Shown here in pieces: positions 14,669-22,262 of a stretch of DNA of 46,071 nucleotides. The stretch is taken from positions 1 to 46,071 of the forward strand of contig JAXMKZ010000056.1 in the NCBI GenBank assembly GCA_034370385.1, written 5' to 3'. Both the position numbers and the translations under genes were made by a program. The stretch is from Coriobacteriia bacterium. GTDB taxonomy: Bacteria; Actinomycetota; Coriobacteriia; Anaerosomatales; PHET01. Under the pieces are notes generated by a model. The model saw nothing but the letters and a program-made list of their open reading frames with translations, ran no database searches and was not told the DNA's origin. The first letter of the stretch is position 1, and the number at the start of each line of letters is the position of its first letter.

Positions 14669-15898
14669 TCAGGCGCCGGAGGCGCCGCCAGCAGGCTCGC
14701 CATCGCTTTGCACGTCCAGGGCGTCGTGGGCTGCGTTGGACAGCTCGCGCTCCATCTGGTCGAAGCTGCGGCCGGTGGCGCGGGCGAGGCGCGTGACGTC
14801 ATCGGCTTCCGGGCGAAGGCGACCGGCGCCGGACTTCACTCGGATGGGGCCATGAGCGGTCTCGACTTCGATCACCGTGCGCTCAACCGTGCTGCGAGTC
14901 AGTTCGAGCCGTCGCACACCCAGGGTTCCGGTCAGCGCGTGGATCGCTTCGGCGAGGCGGTCGGCATCGTCCCCACGGCAGAGCACTGACAGCACAACTC
15001 CCAGCCGCTGCTTCTTCATGGTGGCGCCCGAAGTCCAGACGTCGAGAGCCCCTGACCGGGCAAGCTCCACGGCAGCGTGGGCGACCGCTTCGGGACTGAG
15101 GTGGTCGAGGTTACTCTCGAGCAGGACGACGGACTCGACGCCGTGGCCCGACGATGCCCGCATGGCATCACCGATGATCAGGCGTGCGATGTTGGGCGCC
15201 TCGGCCAATTCACGCGAGCCGGCGCCATGACCGGTAGCGCGCGGTACCAGGGGAGGCAGCGGGCCGAAGACATCGGCAAGGACGGCCACGAGAGCGGCCC
15301 CGGTAGGAGTGGTGAGCTCACCGGTCGAGGGGCCCGGCACTACCGGAACACCCTCCAGCAGGAGCGCGGTGGCCGGTGCGGGAATCGGCAGAATACCGTG
15401 CGCGGTGTGGACGGTTCCTGAGCCGACGGCGACCGGGGACACGACCAGGCGCTCGATCGCGAGCCGCTCGAGGCCGAGTGCCACGCCCACGACGTCGACG
15501 ATCGAATCGATGGCTCCGACTTCGTGGAAGTGGACATCGTCGGGTGCCACGCCGTGAACTCGGCCTTCTGCCTGGGCGAGCCTCTCGAAGACGGCCAGTG
15601 CGCGCTGGCGGGCACGTTCGGGCACGGCAGCCTCTGCGAGCAGCTCTCGGATGTCGCTCCACGTGCGGTGGGCGGCATCACCGGACGCCTCGACCGAGAC
15701 AGTCACGCCCTCGACGCCTCGGCGGCTTGCTCGTCCGATGCTGATGGCTATCTCGGGCGCCATGCTTGCCACCGCAGCTGCTAGATCGTCCACGGTGAAG
15801 GCCGGCGATGATGCGTCGGTGTGGGCACCGATGTCGAGCAGCGCGCCGAGGAACTTGTCGCCCGATACGCCCGTCGATGCGTCGAGATGGGCTATCAC
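14669..15898 (-). CDS. larC: Nickel-pincer cofactor nickel insertase LarC
   Basis: 409 aa. The start is GTG at 15898, overlapping the larB stop as GTGA; a longer reading frame upstream runs antiparallel to sense and is not part of the gene. N-terminal HLDASTGVSGDKFLGALLDIG matches the LarC opening. VHFHEVGAIDSIVDVVG and IPAPATALLLEGVPV with TPTGAALV are family hallmarks. The C-terminal half carries LLESNLDHLSPEAV and TMKKQRLGVVLSVLC. LarC inserts Ni into pyridinium bisthiocarboxylic acid mononucleotide using CTP. In Lactobacillus the gene is split and read by frameshifting; here it is one frame. larA and larE are not in the window. Confidence 0.93.
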   Translation of the reverse strand: MIAHLDASTGVSGDKFLGALLDIGAHTDASSPAFTVDDLAAAVASMAPEIAISIGRASRRGVEGVTVSVEASGDAAHRTWSDIRELLAEAAVPERARQRALAVFERLAQAEGRVHGVAPDDVHFHEVGAIDSIVDVVGVALGLERLAIERLVVSPVAVGSGTVHTAHGILPIPAPATALLLEGVPVVPGPSTGELTTPTGAALVAVLADVFGPLPPLVPRATGHGAGSRELAEAPNIARLIIGDAMRASSGHGVESVVLLESNLDHLSPEAVAHAAVELARSGALDVWTSGATMKKQRLGVVLSVLCRGDDADRLAEAIHALTGTLGVRRLELTRSTVERTVIEVETAHGPIRVKSGAGRLRPEADDVTRLARATGRSFDQMERELSNAAHDALDVQSDGEPAGGASGA

Positions 15899-16710
15899 GG
15901 CGCCGCCTCTTCGGTATCGGGATTCGCCGCCATGAGTTCCGCCCAACCGGGTCGGTTGATGCGCGTCGCCAGCACCGCGGCACCGAATCCGTTGTCTATG
16001 TTGACGACGCCGATGCCACCCGCGCACGAGTTGAGCATGGTGAGCAGCGCGGAGACGCCACCGAAGTTCGCGCCGTAGCCGACGCTTGTCGGGACGGCCA
16101 CCACCGGGACGGCGACCAGGCCGGCGATGAGCGATGGCAGCGCACCCTCCATGCCCGCGACGGCGATGACGACGCGGGCGTCCCGGAGCAGGTCGATGTG
16201 CGCGAGCGCTCGGTGCACGCCCGCGACCCCGACGTCGTAGAGGCGCGTGACGCGGCTGCCCATGACCTCGGCGGTGACCGCGGCCTCCTCCGCGACGGGC
16301 GTGTCCGCGGTTCCCGCGCTGGCAACCACGATGTGGCCCATGGGCGTGAGTTCGCGGCGACGATCGACGAGGACCATGCGGGGCTGTTCGAGCCACTGCA
16401 TGTCCGGGCACGCGTGGGAGAGGGCTTCTGCATGTGCTGCGGAGGCCCGGGTGCCCAGCACCACATCGGAGCGCTCGAGCAGTGCGCACGCTATCGATGC
16501 CACCTGGTCGGGCGTCTTGCGCTCGCAGAAGATGACTTCGGGGAAGCCGCACCGATCGGTACGGTGGTGATCGACGCGCGCCTCCACCGCACCGGTGCCA
16601 CCGGCGACCTCGGAGAAGTAGAGCTCATCGACGCGCGCTGCAGCGTCCTCGGGACGGGTGGATCCGGTGGCTACGGATTTCAGGAGTCTCAGCAGGTGAT
16701 CGGATTCCAT
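15895..16710 (-). CDS. larB: Nickel-pincer cofactor biosynthesis protein LarB
   Basis: 271 aa from the ATG at 16710, preceded by GGAG; longer starts add a segment with no family resemblance. The N-terminal ~90 residues (HLLRLLKSVATGSTRPEDAA) lead to the PurE-like core: VVASAGTADTPVAEEAAVTAEVMG split over 150-180, RLYDVGVAGVHRAL, VAGMEGALPSLIAGLV, and VPTSVGYGANFGGVSALLTML. LarB carboxylates and hydrolyses nicotinic acid adenine dinucleotide in the first step of the cofactor of lactate racemase. It is translationally coupled to larC. Confidence 0.93.
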   Translation of the reverse strand: MESDHLLRLLKSVATGSTRPEDAAARVDELYFSEVAGGTGAVEARVDHHRTDRCGFPEVIFCERKTPDQVASIACALLERSDVVLGTRASAAHAEALSHACPDMQWLEQPRMVLVDRRRELTPMGHIVVASAGTADTPVAEEAAVTAEVMGSRVTRLYDVGVAGVHRALAHIDLLRDARVVIAVAGMEGALPSLIAGLVAVPVVAVPTSVGYGANFGGVSALLTMLNSCAGGIGVVNIDNGFGAAVLATRINRPGWAELMAANPDTEEAAP

Positions 16711-16775
16711 CGGGGCTCCGTGACGACAGGGCAGCCGCATAGGCTGCCGCGTGCGGGGCGGGTCTGAGCGTTCGG

Positions 16776-16781
16776 TATACT
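16776..16781 (+). promoter_or_regulatory. Possible -10 box (TATACT) for the 6-TM GGDEF gene
   Basis: TATACT in the divergent larB/GGDEF spacer. I see no convincing -35 element at the right distance. A transcript would begin near 16788, which is itself an ATG in frame with the gene, so a leaderless longer form is possible. Confidence 0.4.
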
Positions 16782-16838
16782 TGTACCATGACGCCGTGGT
16801 CCTCAAGCTCACGGCGTGTCATTTCGGCGGGGAGCACC

Positions 16839-18431
16839 GTGCCACAACACCCTCTACACCTGCGAGTAACACCGGACGAGCGTCTCTACGCTCGTGCGCG
16901 GTGGGCATTCGTCGTTGCACTCGCGTTGCTGCCTCTGGTCGGTTTGACCGTGCCGGGGGGCCGACGCGAATTCTGGCCGTACTTCGGTTTCCTGTGCGTG
17001 CTTGCCATCAACAGTGCCGTGCTCTCTTGGTACTCCCGCACCGATGGACCGAGTCTTCGCACGGCGATGATGCGGGTGCTGGGTCCTGATCTGGTCGTCG
17101 TCGCAGGGTTCACCTACCTCCTCTACGATGTGGAGATCGGCTTCTACCCCGCCGCGGTCGTGTTGCCCGCCGTCTATGCGCTCGTGATGTCGCGACGCGA
17201 GGCATGGATCGCAGGATTCGGGGCTGCTCTGGCCTACGTCGTCGGGCACGCGTTCGCGCACATCACTTCGCTGGAACCCGGCCCTCTGGTAGTGCACGCG
17301 CTTGGGGCTGCGGCTATTCCGCTGCTGACGGGGATGGTTGCGGTCTCGGTGGAGCGCAGACGCCAGCGCGAAGAGGAAACCGTGATGGCGGTCGGGCAGC
17401 GCGAGGTGGCGCTCGAGCAGATCAACCGGCGCGTCTCCGAGCTCAAGGCGATCTCGCAGATCACCGAGATCGTTCACTCATCCCTCGACTTCAGTCGCGT
17501 GGGCCCGCTCGTTCTCGAGGTCATCGCCAAGGTCCTCGGTATCGGAACGTGCTGCTTGTTCGTCATCGACAAGGAACGATCAGAGACGCTGTTCTCAGCC
17601 AGCATCGGCTCCCTTGCGGGTGTTTCGCCGATCGACTCGTCGGGACAGATGCGCTACGGCGCTCTGGAGGATCACTTCTCATGCACGGCGGCGTTCGACC
17701 ACGCGCAGATGATGGTCCTCTTCTGCGCGAGCGCTGAAGAGCTTGACGGGCTGTCGAAGGAGGACCGCCTCGTTCTGTCCGCGGTCGCCAGCGAACTCGT
17801 GGTCGCGGCGGAGAACTCGCGGCTCTACACCCTGACGAAGAAGCTCGCGAGCACCGACGAACTCACCGGGCTCGCCAACTACCGCCACCTCCAGATGACG
17901 CTCGACGAGGAGATCAGCCGGGCGCAGCGCTACTCGAAGCAGTTCTCGCTCCTGATGCTCGATGTCGACGATTTCAAGGGCTTCAACGACTCGCATGGGC
18001 ACATCGCCGGCGATGTCGCGCTGGGCGATCTGGCTCGGGCGATCGAGGATGCCGTTCGTGAGGTGGACCTTGTCGCCCGTTACGGTGGCGAGGAGTTCTC
18101 GGTGGTGCTGCCTGAGACCGATGCCTCCGGAGCGTACGTCGTCGCGGAGAAGGTTCGCGAGTCGGTCGCACAGGCGCGATTCGCCGACGCGGACGGCAAC
18201 CGCGATCATCACCTCACGGTCTCCATAGGCCTGGCGACGTTCCCCGTTCACGGGGAGGATAGGGAGTCTATTCTGCGCGAGGCCGACGACGCGCTGTATC
18301 GGGCGAAGAGTGGCGGGAAGAACCGGGTGCGGACTCCCCAGCCCCGGGTGCGCGAATCTGCGGGTTCGGATTCGAGCGGAGACGTACCCGAGCCCGCCGC
18401 ACTCGACGACGAGGCAACCTCAGGAGCGTGA
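16839..18431 (+). CDS. Membrane diguanylate cyclase: ~6 TM, GAF, GGDEF
   Basis: 530 aa from the GTG at 16839, chosen for GGGGAG just before it; ATG at 16788 is the alternative. About six hydrophobic segments fill residues 20-185, followed by a helical linker (ERRRQREEETVMAVGQREV), a GAF-like domain (215-345, ISQITEIVHSSLDFSRVGPL), and a GGDEF domain (360-500). The active site reads YGGEEF with the product-binding RxxD (REVD) five residues before it, so both synthesis of c-di-GMP and feedback inhibition look intact. A low-complexity tail of ~35 residues ends the chain. The stop is five bases before pheA, pointing to one transcript. Confidence 0.92.
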   Translation: MPQHPLHLRVTPDERLYARARWAFVVALALLPLVGLTVPGGRREFWPYFGFLCVLAINSAVLSWYSRTDGPSLRTAMMRVLGPDLVVVAGFTYLLYDVEIGFYPAAVVLPAVYALVMSRREAWIAGFGAALAYVVGHAFAHITSLEPGPLVVHALGAAAIPLLTGMVAVSVERRRQREEETVMAVGQREVALEQINRRVSELKAISQITEIVHSSLDFSRVGPLVLEVIAKVLGIGTCCLFVIDKERSETLFSASIGSLAGVSPIDSSGQMRYGALEDHFSCTAAFDHAQMMVLFCASAEELDGLSKEDRLVLSAVASELVVAAENSRLYTLTKKLASTDELTGLANYRHLQMTLDEEISRAQRYSKQFSLLMLDVDDFKGFNDSHGHIAGDVALGDLARAIEDAVREVDLVARYGGEEFSVVLPETDASGAYVVAEKVRESVAQARFADADGNRDHHLTVSIGLATFPVHGEDRESILREADDALYRAKSGGKNRVRTPQPRVRESAGSDSSGDVPEPAALDDEATSGA

Positions 18432-18436
18432 TCTCG

Positions 18437-19267
18437 ATGGTCAAGTACGCCTTTCTTGGTCCTGCGGGCACCTTCACCGAGGAGGCGCTGCTCTCGCTTG
18501 GCGTGCCTGACGTGGAGCCGGTGCCGTGCGTTTCCCTAGAGGAAGTGTTTGAGGCCGTCGCACGGGGTCAGGCTGACGCGGGTGTGGTGCCCATAGAGAA
18601 CTCGGTGGAGGGCAGCGTGAACGCGACGCTCGACTCCCTGGCGTTCGATACCCAGTTGGAGATCCAGTCAGAGTTGGTGCTCGACATCCATCACGCCCTG
18701 ATCACGGCGCCCGGTGTAGATCTTGCGGCTGTTGCGACGGTGGTCTCCCACCCGCAGGCCACGGGGCAGTGCCGGCGCTGGCTTGCCCGCAACCTTCCCG
18801 GCCGGACGGTCGTGGCCGCCAACTCGACAGCGGAGGCCGTGCAGAGGGCGGTGGGCGACCCGACGGTTGCCGCGGTGGGAACCCGGTTGGCGGCCGACCT
18901 TCACGGCGGCGAAGTGCGCGAGCCTGCGATCGAGGACTACGCCGGCAACCAGACGAGATTCGTGGTCATCGGGCGCGGCCTCAGGGAGCGTACGGGAGAC
19001 GACAAGACCTCGCTCGCGCTCTTTCTCAAGGCGGACAAGGCCGGCGCGCTGCTGATGATCCTGTCGGAGTTCGCTTACGCTGAGATCAGTCTGACGAAGA
19101 TCCAGTCGCGCCCGACGAAGCGCCAGCTGGGCGACTACATGTTCTTCGTCGACTTCCACGGGCATGTCGAGGATGCGCACGTCCGTACCGCGCTCGACTG
19201 CCTACGGCTCAAGTTGCGCGAGGTGAAGGTGCTCGGCAGCTACCCGTGCGCAGCGAGCCAGGTCTGA
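18437..19267 (+). CDS. pheA: Prephenate dehydratase with ACT domain
   Basis: 276 aa. ATG at 18437 has AGGAG ten bases before it; GTG at 18428 would sit on top of that site. Catalytic-domain hallmarks are FLGPAGTFTEEAL, VPIENSVEGSVNATLD, VVSHPQATGQCRRWL and the NQTRFVVIGR motif with the essential TRF. The ACT domain follows at ~195-270 (SLALFLKADKAGALLMILS, then KIQSRPTKRQLGDYMFFVDF), the site where phenylalanine inhibits. The enzyme makes phenylpyruvate in phenylalanine synthesis. No chorismate mutase domain is fused. Cotranscription with a diguanylate cyclase is unusual but the spacing supports it. Confidence 0.96.
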   Translation: MVKYAFLGPAGTFTEEALLSLGVPDVEPVPCVSLEEVFEAVARGQADAGVVPIENSVEGSVNATLDSLAFDTQLEIQSELVLDIHHALITAPGVDLAAVATVVSHPQATGQCRRWLARNLPGRTVVAANSTAEAVQRAVGDPTVAAVGTRLAADLHGGEVREPAIEDYAGNQTRFVVIGRGLRERTGDDKTSLALFLKADKAGALLMILSEFAYAEISLTKIQSRPTKRQLGDYMFFVDFHGHVEDAHVRTALDCLRLKLREVKVLGSYPCAASQV

Positions 19268-19277
19268 GAAGCCCGGC

Positions 19278-19709
19278 TCAGCGCTCGAAGACTCGGCCTG
19301 CGTCGTTGACGCCCGCCGTACGCTTGATGGCTGCGATGACCTTCGCCTCGCTGCCGCGTCCGGTCTCCACGACGTAGCGCCCGTCTCCCATGTCGAGGAT
19401 GTTCGTCGACCGGACCTCGGCGGCCGCCAGCACTTCGTTGATGTCCGCGTCCTGCGTGATCCAGATCGAGATGACCCCGTCCACCGGCTCCAGACCGGAG
19501 ACGCGTACGATGACCTTGTCGCCGTCATCGCTCGCGCCTGAATCCGCGCCGCCGCAGTCCCTGAGAAGGAGCAGTAGAAGGATGATGGCGATGATTCCGA
19601 GGATCGTGAGCACCAGCCCCCAGAGGCTGCGCTTCGGCCGCTGCTCCTCGGCGTCAGGATCTGCGGGGTCGTAGGGCTCGGCTATCGGGTCTGGTGTCTC
19701 CGGCGTCAT
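19278..19709 (-). CDS. Small single-pass membrane protein, unknown function
   Basis: 143 aa. A cytosolic acidic, Pro-rich head (1-27) precedes one strong helix (28-50, GLVLTILGIIAIILLLLLL). The outer part of ~90 residues has VIVRVSGLEPVDGVISIWI and ILDMGDGRYVVETGRGSEAKVI, a beta-alpha-beta pattern reminiscent of small protease-propeptide or SPOR-like modules, which I cannot assign. GAGGGGGG precedes the ATG. It is convergent with pheA, 10 bases apart. Confidence 0.75.
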   Translation of the reverse strand: MTPETPDPIAEPYDPADPDAEEQRPKRSLWGLVLTILGIIAIILLLLLLRDCGGADSGASDDGDKVIVRVSGLEPVDGVISIWITQDADINEVLAAAEVRSTNILDMGDGRYVVETGRGSEAKVIAAIKRTAGVNDAGRVFER

Positions 19710-19798
19710 CCGGGCCCCCTCTCAGTCGGCGAAACGTCGAACCGGGCAGCGCCTCGGTCCCCTTGTTCCTCAGTATAGCTGGCGATCAGGCACCCGCG

Positions 19799-20728
19799 TC
19801 ACAGGTCAGGACTCCAGATGCGCCAGCGGTGTTCGGGATCCGATTTCGCGGCGTACATCGCCAAGTCGGCCTTGACCACCACGGAGCGCGCGTCGTCTTC
19901 CTCGGGATCGAAGATGGCGAAGCCGATCGAAGCATCTACGACACAGTCGGCTCCGCACACGGTCATCGGTGCGCAGATCGCATCGTGCAGGCGCTCGGCG
20001 AGCGGACCGAGCTCCTCGCGTGATTGAAGGCGCGGGAGCACGACGACGAACTCGTCACCACCGAGCCGTGCGACCAGATCCTGTTCTCGAATGAGCGACT
20101 GGATGCGCCGACCGACCTCTATGAGCACCTGGTCGCCGGTCTCATGGCCGTGAGCATCGTTGATCGGCTTGAACTTGTCCAAGTCCAGATAGGCAAGGGC
20201 GAGCACGTCGTGGTGTCGATGAACTCCGGCTATGGCGATTCGCAGACGATCCTCGAAGGCCGGGCGGTTGGGAAGACCGGTAAGCGAGTCGTGATAGGCG
20301 AGGTGCACCAGTCGGCTCCGCGCCGCTTCAAGTTCGCGCATGTCGTGTATCACGGAGAGGATGGCCGGCCCGAGGGGCGTCTCGACCCTGCGCGCTCTCA
20401 CCCGCGTGGGCAGCACCGTTCCATCCTTGCGCAGTAGGCCCGAGTCGAAGTCGAGCCCGCCGTCGTGAAGGATGGCCTCGAGGCGCCCTGCGGCGCCTCG
20501 GATCGAGTCCGGATCCACCCAGCCGAACGGTTTGAGGGCGCGCATCTCCTCGTCGGTGTACCCCAGTGCGCTCAGGGCGCCGGACGAGTAGTAAGACAGC
20601 TCGCCGTCGGGCCCGTGCACCAACACCGGATCGGGAGACGCATCGAACAGCGCGTGCCACATCTCGACCCGCTGCTCAGGGGTCAGCTCCGCGTCGAGGC
20701 TGGTCTTGTGTCGGTCGGTATCGCTCAT
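19799..20728 (-). CDS. Soluble diguanylate cyclase: PAS-GGDEF
   Basis: 309 aa. A PAS domain spans about 22-130 (FDASPDPVLVHGPDGELSYY, PFGWVDPDSI) and a GGDEF domain 140-305 (YHDSLTGLPNRPAF, LDLDKFKPINDAHGHETGD, LGGDEF). The RxxD inhibitory site (REQD) is present. No signal peptide or helix. The next gene downstream on the same strand is a paralogue sharing the PFGWV motif in its PAS domain, so they likely arose by duplication. It is separated from it by 53 bases and may be cotranscribed. Confidence 0.93.
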   Translation of the reverse strand: MSDTDRHKTSLDAELTPEQRVEMWHALFDASPDPVLVHGPDGELSYYSSGALSALGYTDEEMRALKPFGWVDPDSIRGAAGRLEAILHDGGLDFDSGLLRKDGTVLPTRVRARRVETPLGPAILSVIHDMRELEAARSRLVHLAYHDSLTGLPNRPAFEDRLRIAIAGVHRHHDVLALAYLDLDKFKPINDAHGHETGDQVLIEVGRRIQSLIREQDLVARLGGDEFVVVLPRLQSREELGPLAERLHDAICAPMTVCGADCVVDASIGFAIFDPEEDDARSVVVKADLAMYAAKSDPEHRWRIWSPDL

Positions 20729-20781
20729 GTGCGTAGCATACCCGCCTAAGCGTAGGGAGTCGTCGCCCGCGGGTCTGTCGC

Positions 20782-21990
20782 CTAACGGGGACTGGACTTG
20801 CGGGAGCGATACATCGCGAGGTCGGCGCGGGTGAGCAGCGACTCGGCGTTCTCTCCCGGCTGCCGTATGGCGGAGCCCAAGCTGGCGCTCACCGTGATGG
20901 TTGTCGATCCGAGGTCCATCGGACGCGCGATCTCCGCTGCGAGCTTCGCGGCTATCGTCGTCAGTTCGGAGTCGGTGGTGAGCCGGGGCACGAGGACCAC
21001 GAACTCATCGCCGCCCGGGCGCGCCACCGTATCGCTCTCTCGGATCGCTCCGGCGAGGCGGTTGGCTACCTCGCGTAGGACGTCGTCGCCGACCGCATGC
21101 CCGTACGTGTCGTTCACCGGCTTGAAGTCGTTCAAGTCAAGGAAGATGACGCCCACCTTATCTCCGTATCGATCCGAAAGCGCTAGGGCGTGCGCCAGCT
21201 CGCTTTCCAGCAGCACTCGGTTCGCGAGTCCGGTCAGCGTGTCGTGATAGGCGAGGTAGCGCATCGCCTCCTCGTTCTCCATGCGCTCGCTGACGTCGCG
21301 CACCGATGAGATCACGATCTGCTGGCCGGCGCTTTCGATGATGACCGAGTGGATCTCGAGGTGCGCCTCCGCACCTGAGGGGCCGTGTCCATGACTCTCG
21401 AATCGCAGCTCCCCCTCGGCGATCATGCTCTTCATGAGCTCGGCAAGGACCGGCCGCTGTTCGTCCGATACCCATCCGAACGGGCCCAGGGCTCGAGCTT
21501 CATCGAGGGAGCTGACCCCCCACGGAACCATCGCCGTACGGTTGGCGAAGAGGAGTTCGCCATCGAGGGTGTGGCAGACGATGCCATCCGTGACGTAGTT
21601 CAGCATGAGAGTGCGCAGCGTCAGGTCGCCCTCCAGCGTCTCCGATTCCTGCGCCTCGCGTACCAGAAGCACGACGCATTCGTCCGGATCGTGGCACGCC
21701 TTGGCCGTGAACTCGCCGACGAAGCCACCGCCGTGCGCGCGCAGCTGCAAGGCCCGGAACGCACGCGGCTGGCCGTTACACGAAGCGAGCTCACCGGACA
21801 TCACGTCGCGCTCGAACTCCGGGCACAAAGCGGCGAAGGGCACGCCGATCATCTCGGTTCTCGGTCGGCCGTACAGGGCAAGGGCGAGCTCGTTTGCGGC
21901 CGTCACCTCGCCCCCGCGGCTCACAATGACGCAGGCGTCACCCAGCGAGTTGATGAAGCGGTCGGTCATCTCAGCGTCGGTCAGGATCAT
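20782..21990 (-). CDS. Soluble diguanylate cyclase: PAS-PAS-GGDEF
   Basis: 402 aa, with a strong AGGAGGTGA before the ATG. PAS 1 covers about 8-110 (GDACVIVSRGGEVTAANELAL), PAS 2 about 122-235 (NYVTDGIVCHTLDGELLF, PFGWVSDEQRP), and GGDEF 240-398 (YHDTLTGLANRVLL, LDLNDFKPVNDTYGHAVGD, PGGDEF). RESD gives an intact RxxD site. The first PAS contains three Cys (LCPEF, SCNG, ACHDPDEC), which might sense redox or metal, but there is no CXXCH. Confidence 0.93.
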   Translation of the reverse strand: MILTDAEMTDRFINSLGDACVIVSRGGEVTAANELALALYGRPRTEMIGVPFAALCPEFERDVMSGELASCNGQPRAFRALQLRAHGGGFVGEFTAKACHDPDECVVLLVREAQESETLEGDLTLRTLMLNYVTDGIVCHTLDGELLFANRTAMVPWGVSSLDEARALGPFGWVSDEQRPVLAELMKSMIAEGELRFESHGHGPSGAEAHLEIHSVIIESAGQQIVISSVRDVSERMENEEAMRYLAYHDTLTGLANRVLLESELAHALALSDRYGDKVGVIFLDLNDFKPVNDTYGHAVGDDVLREVANRLAGAIRESDTVARPGGDEFVVLVPRLTTDSELTTIAAKLAAEIARPMDLGSTTITVSASLGSAIRQPGENAESLLTRADLAMYRSRKSSPR

Positions 21991-22108
21991 GAGCGCTTCA
22001 CCTCCTGCCGGGGAGCGCGTGAGCTTGTAGGGACGTCGGCGTCAGTACCTCTTCTTCGGAAGGTTAACGAACCTACATGAGCATTTCAGGGTGAATCGGC
22101 GACGAGCG

Positions 22109-22133
22109 GTATGAAATATACCCCAAACGGTAT
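22109..22133. promoter_or_regulatory. Cluster of GGTAT half-sites between divergent genes
   Basis: GGTAT at 22109-22113, its inverse ATACC at 22118-22122, and another GGTAT at 22129-22133. The patch is AT-richer than its surroundings and lies between the PAS-PAS-GGDEF gene and the subtilase gene. A regulator site is possible. Confidence 0.3.
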
Positions 22134-22172
22134 TTTCTCAACGGTCAGCGCGGGGGATTCGGCCGATATCGC

Positions 22173-22202
22173 TTGAGCGCGACGCCTGGGGCGGCGTAGT
22201 AT
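22173..22202 (+). promoter_or_regulatory. Probable sigma-70 promoter of the GYF-subtilase gene
   Basis: TTGAGC at 22173-22178 and TAGTAT at 22197-22202 are 18 bases apart. Transcription would begin near 22209, leaving a leader of about 54 bases. Confidence 0.45.
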
Positions 22203-22262
22203 CTGCGCAGGGGGAGCGGCCACGATCGTGCAGGCCGACCGGGATGCCAGGGGAGGCACTCG

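Noticed and set aside
15899-16552. Upstream extension of the larC frame
   Set aside because: It overlaps larB in another frame and encodes Arg/His-rich sequence of no family. The GTG at 15898 gives the family N-terminus.
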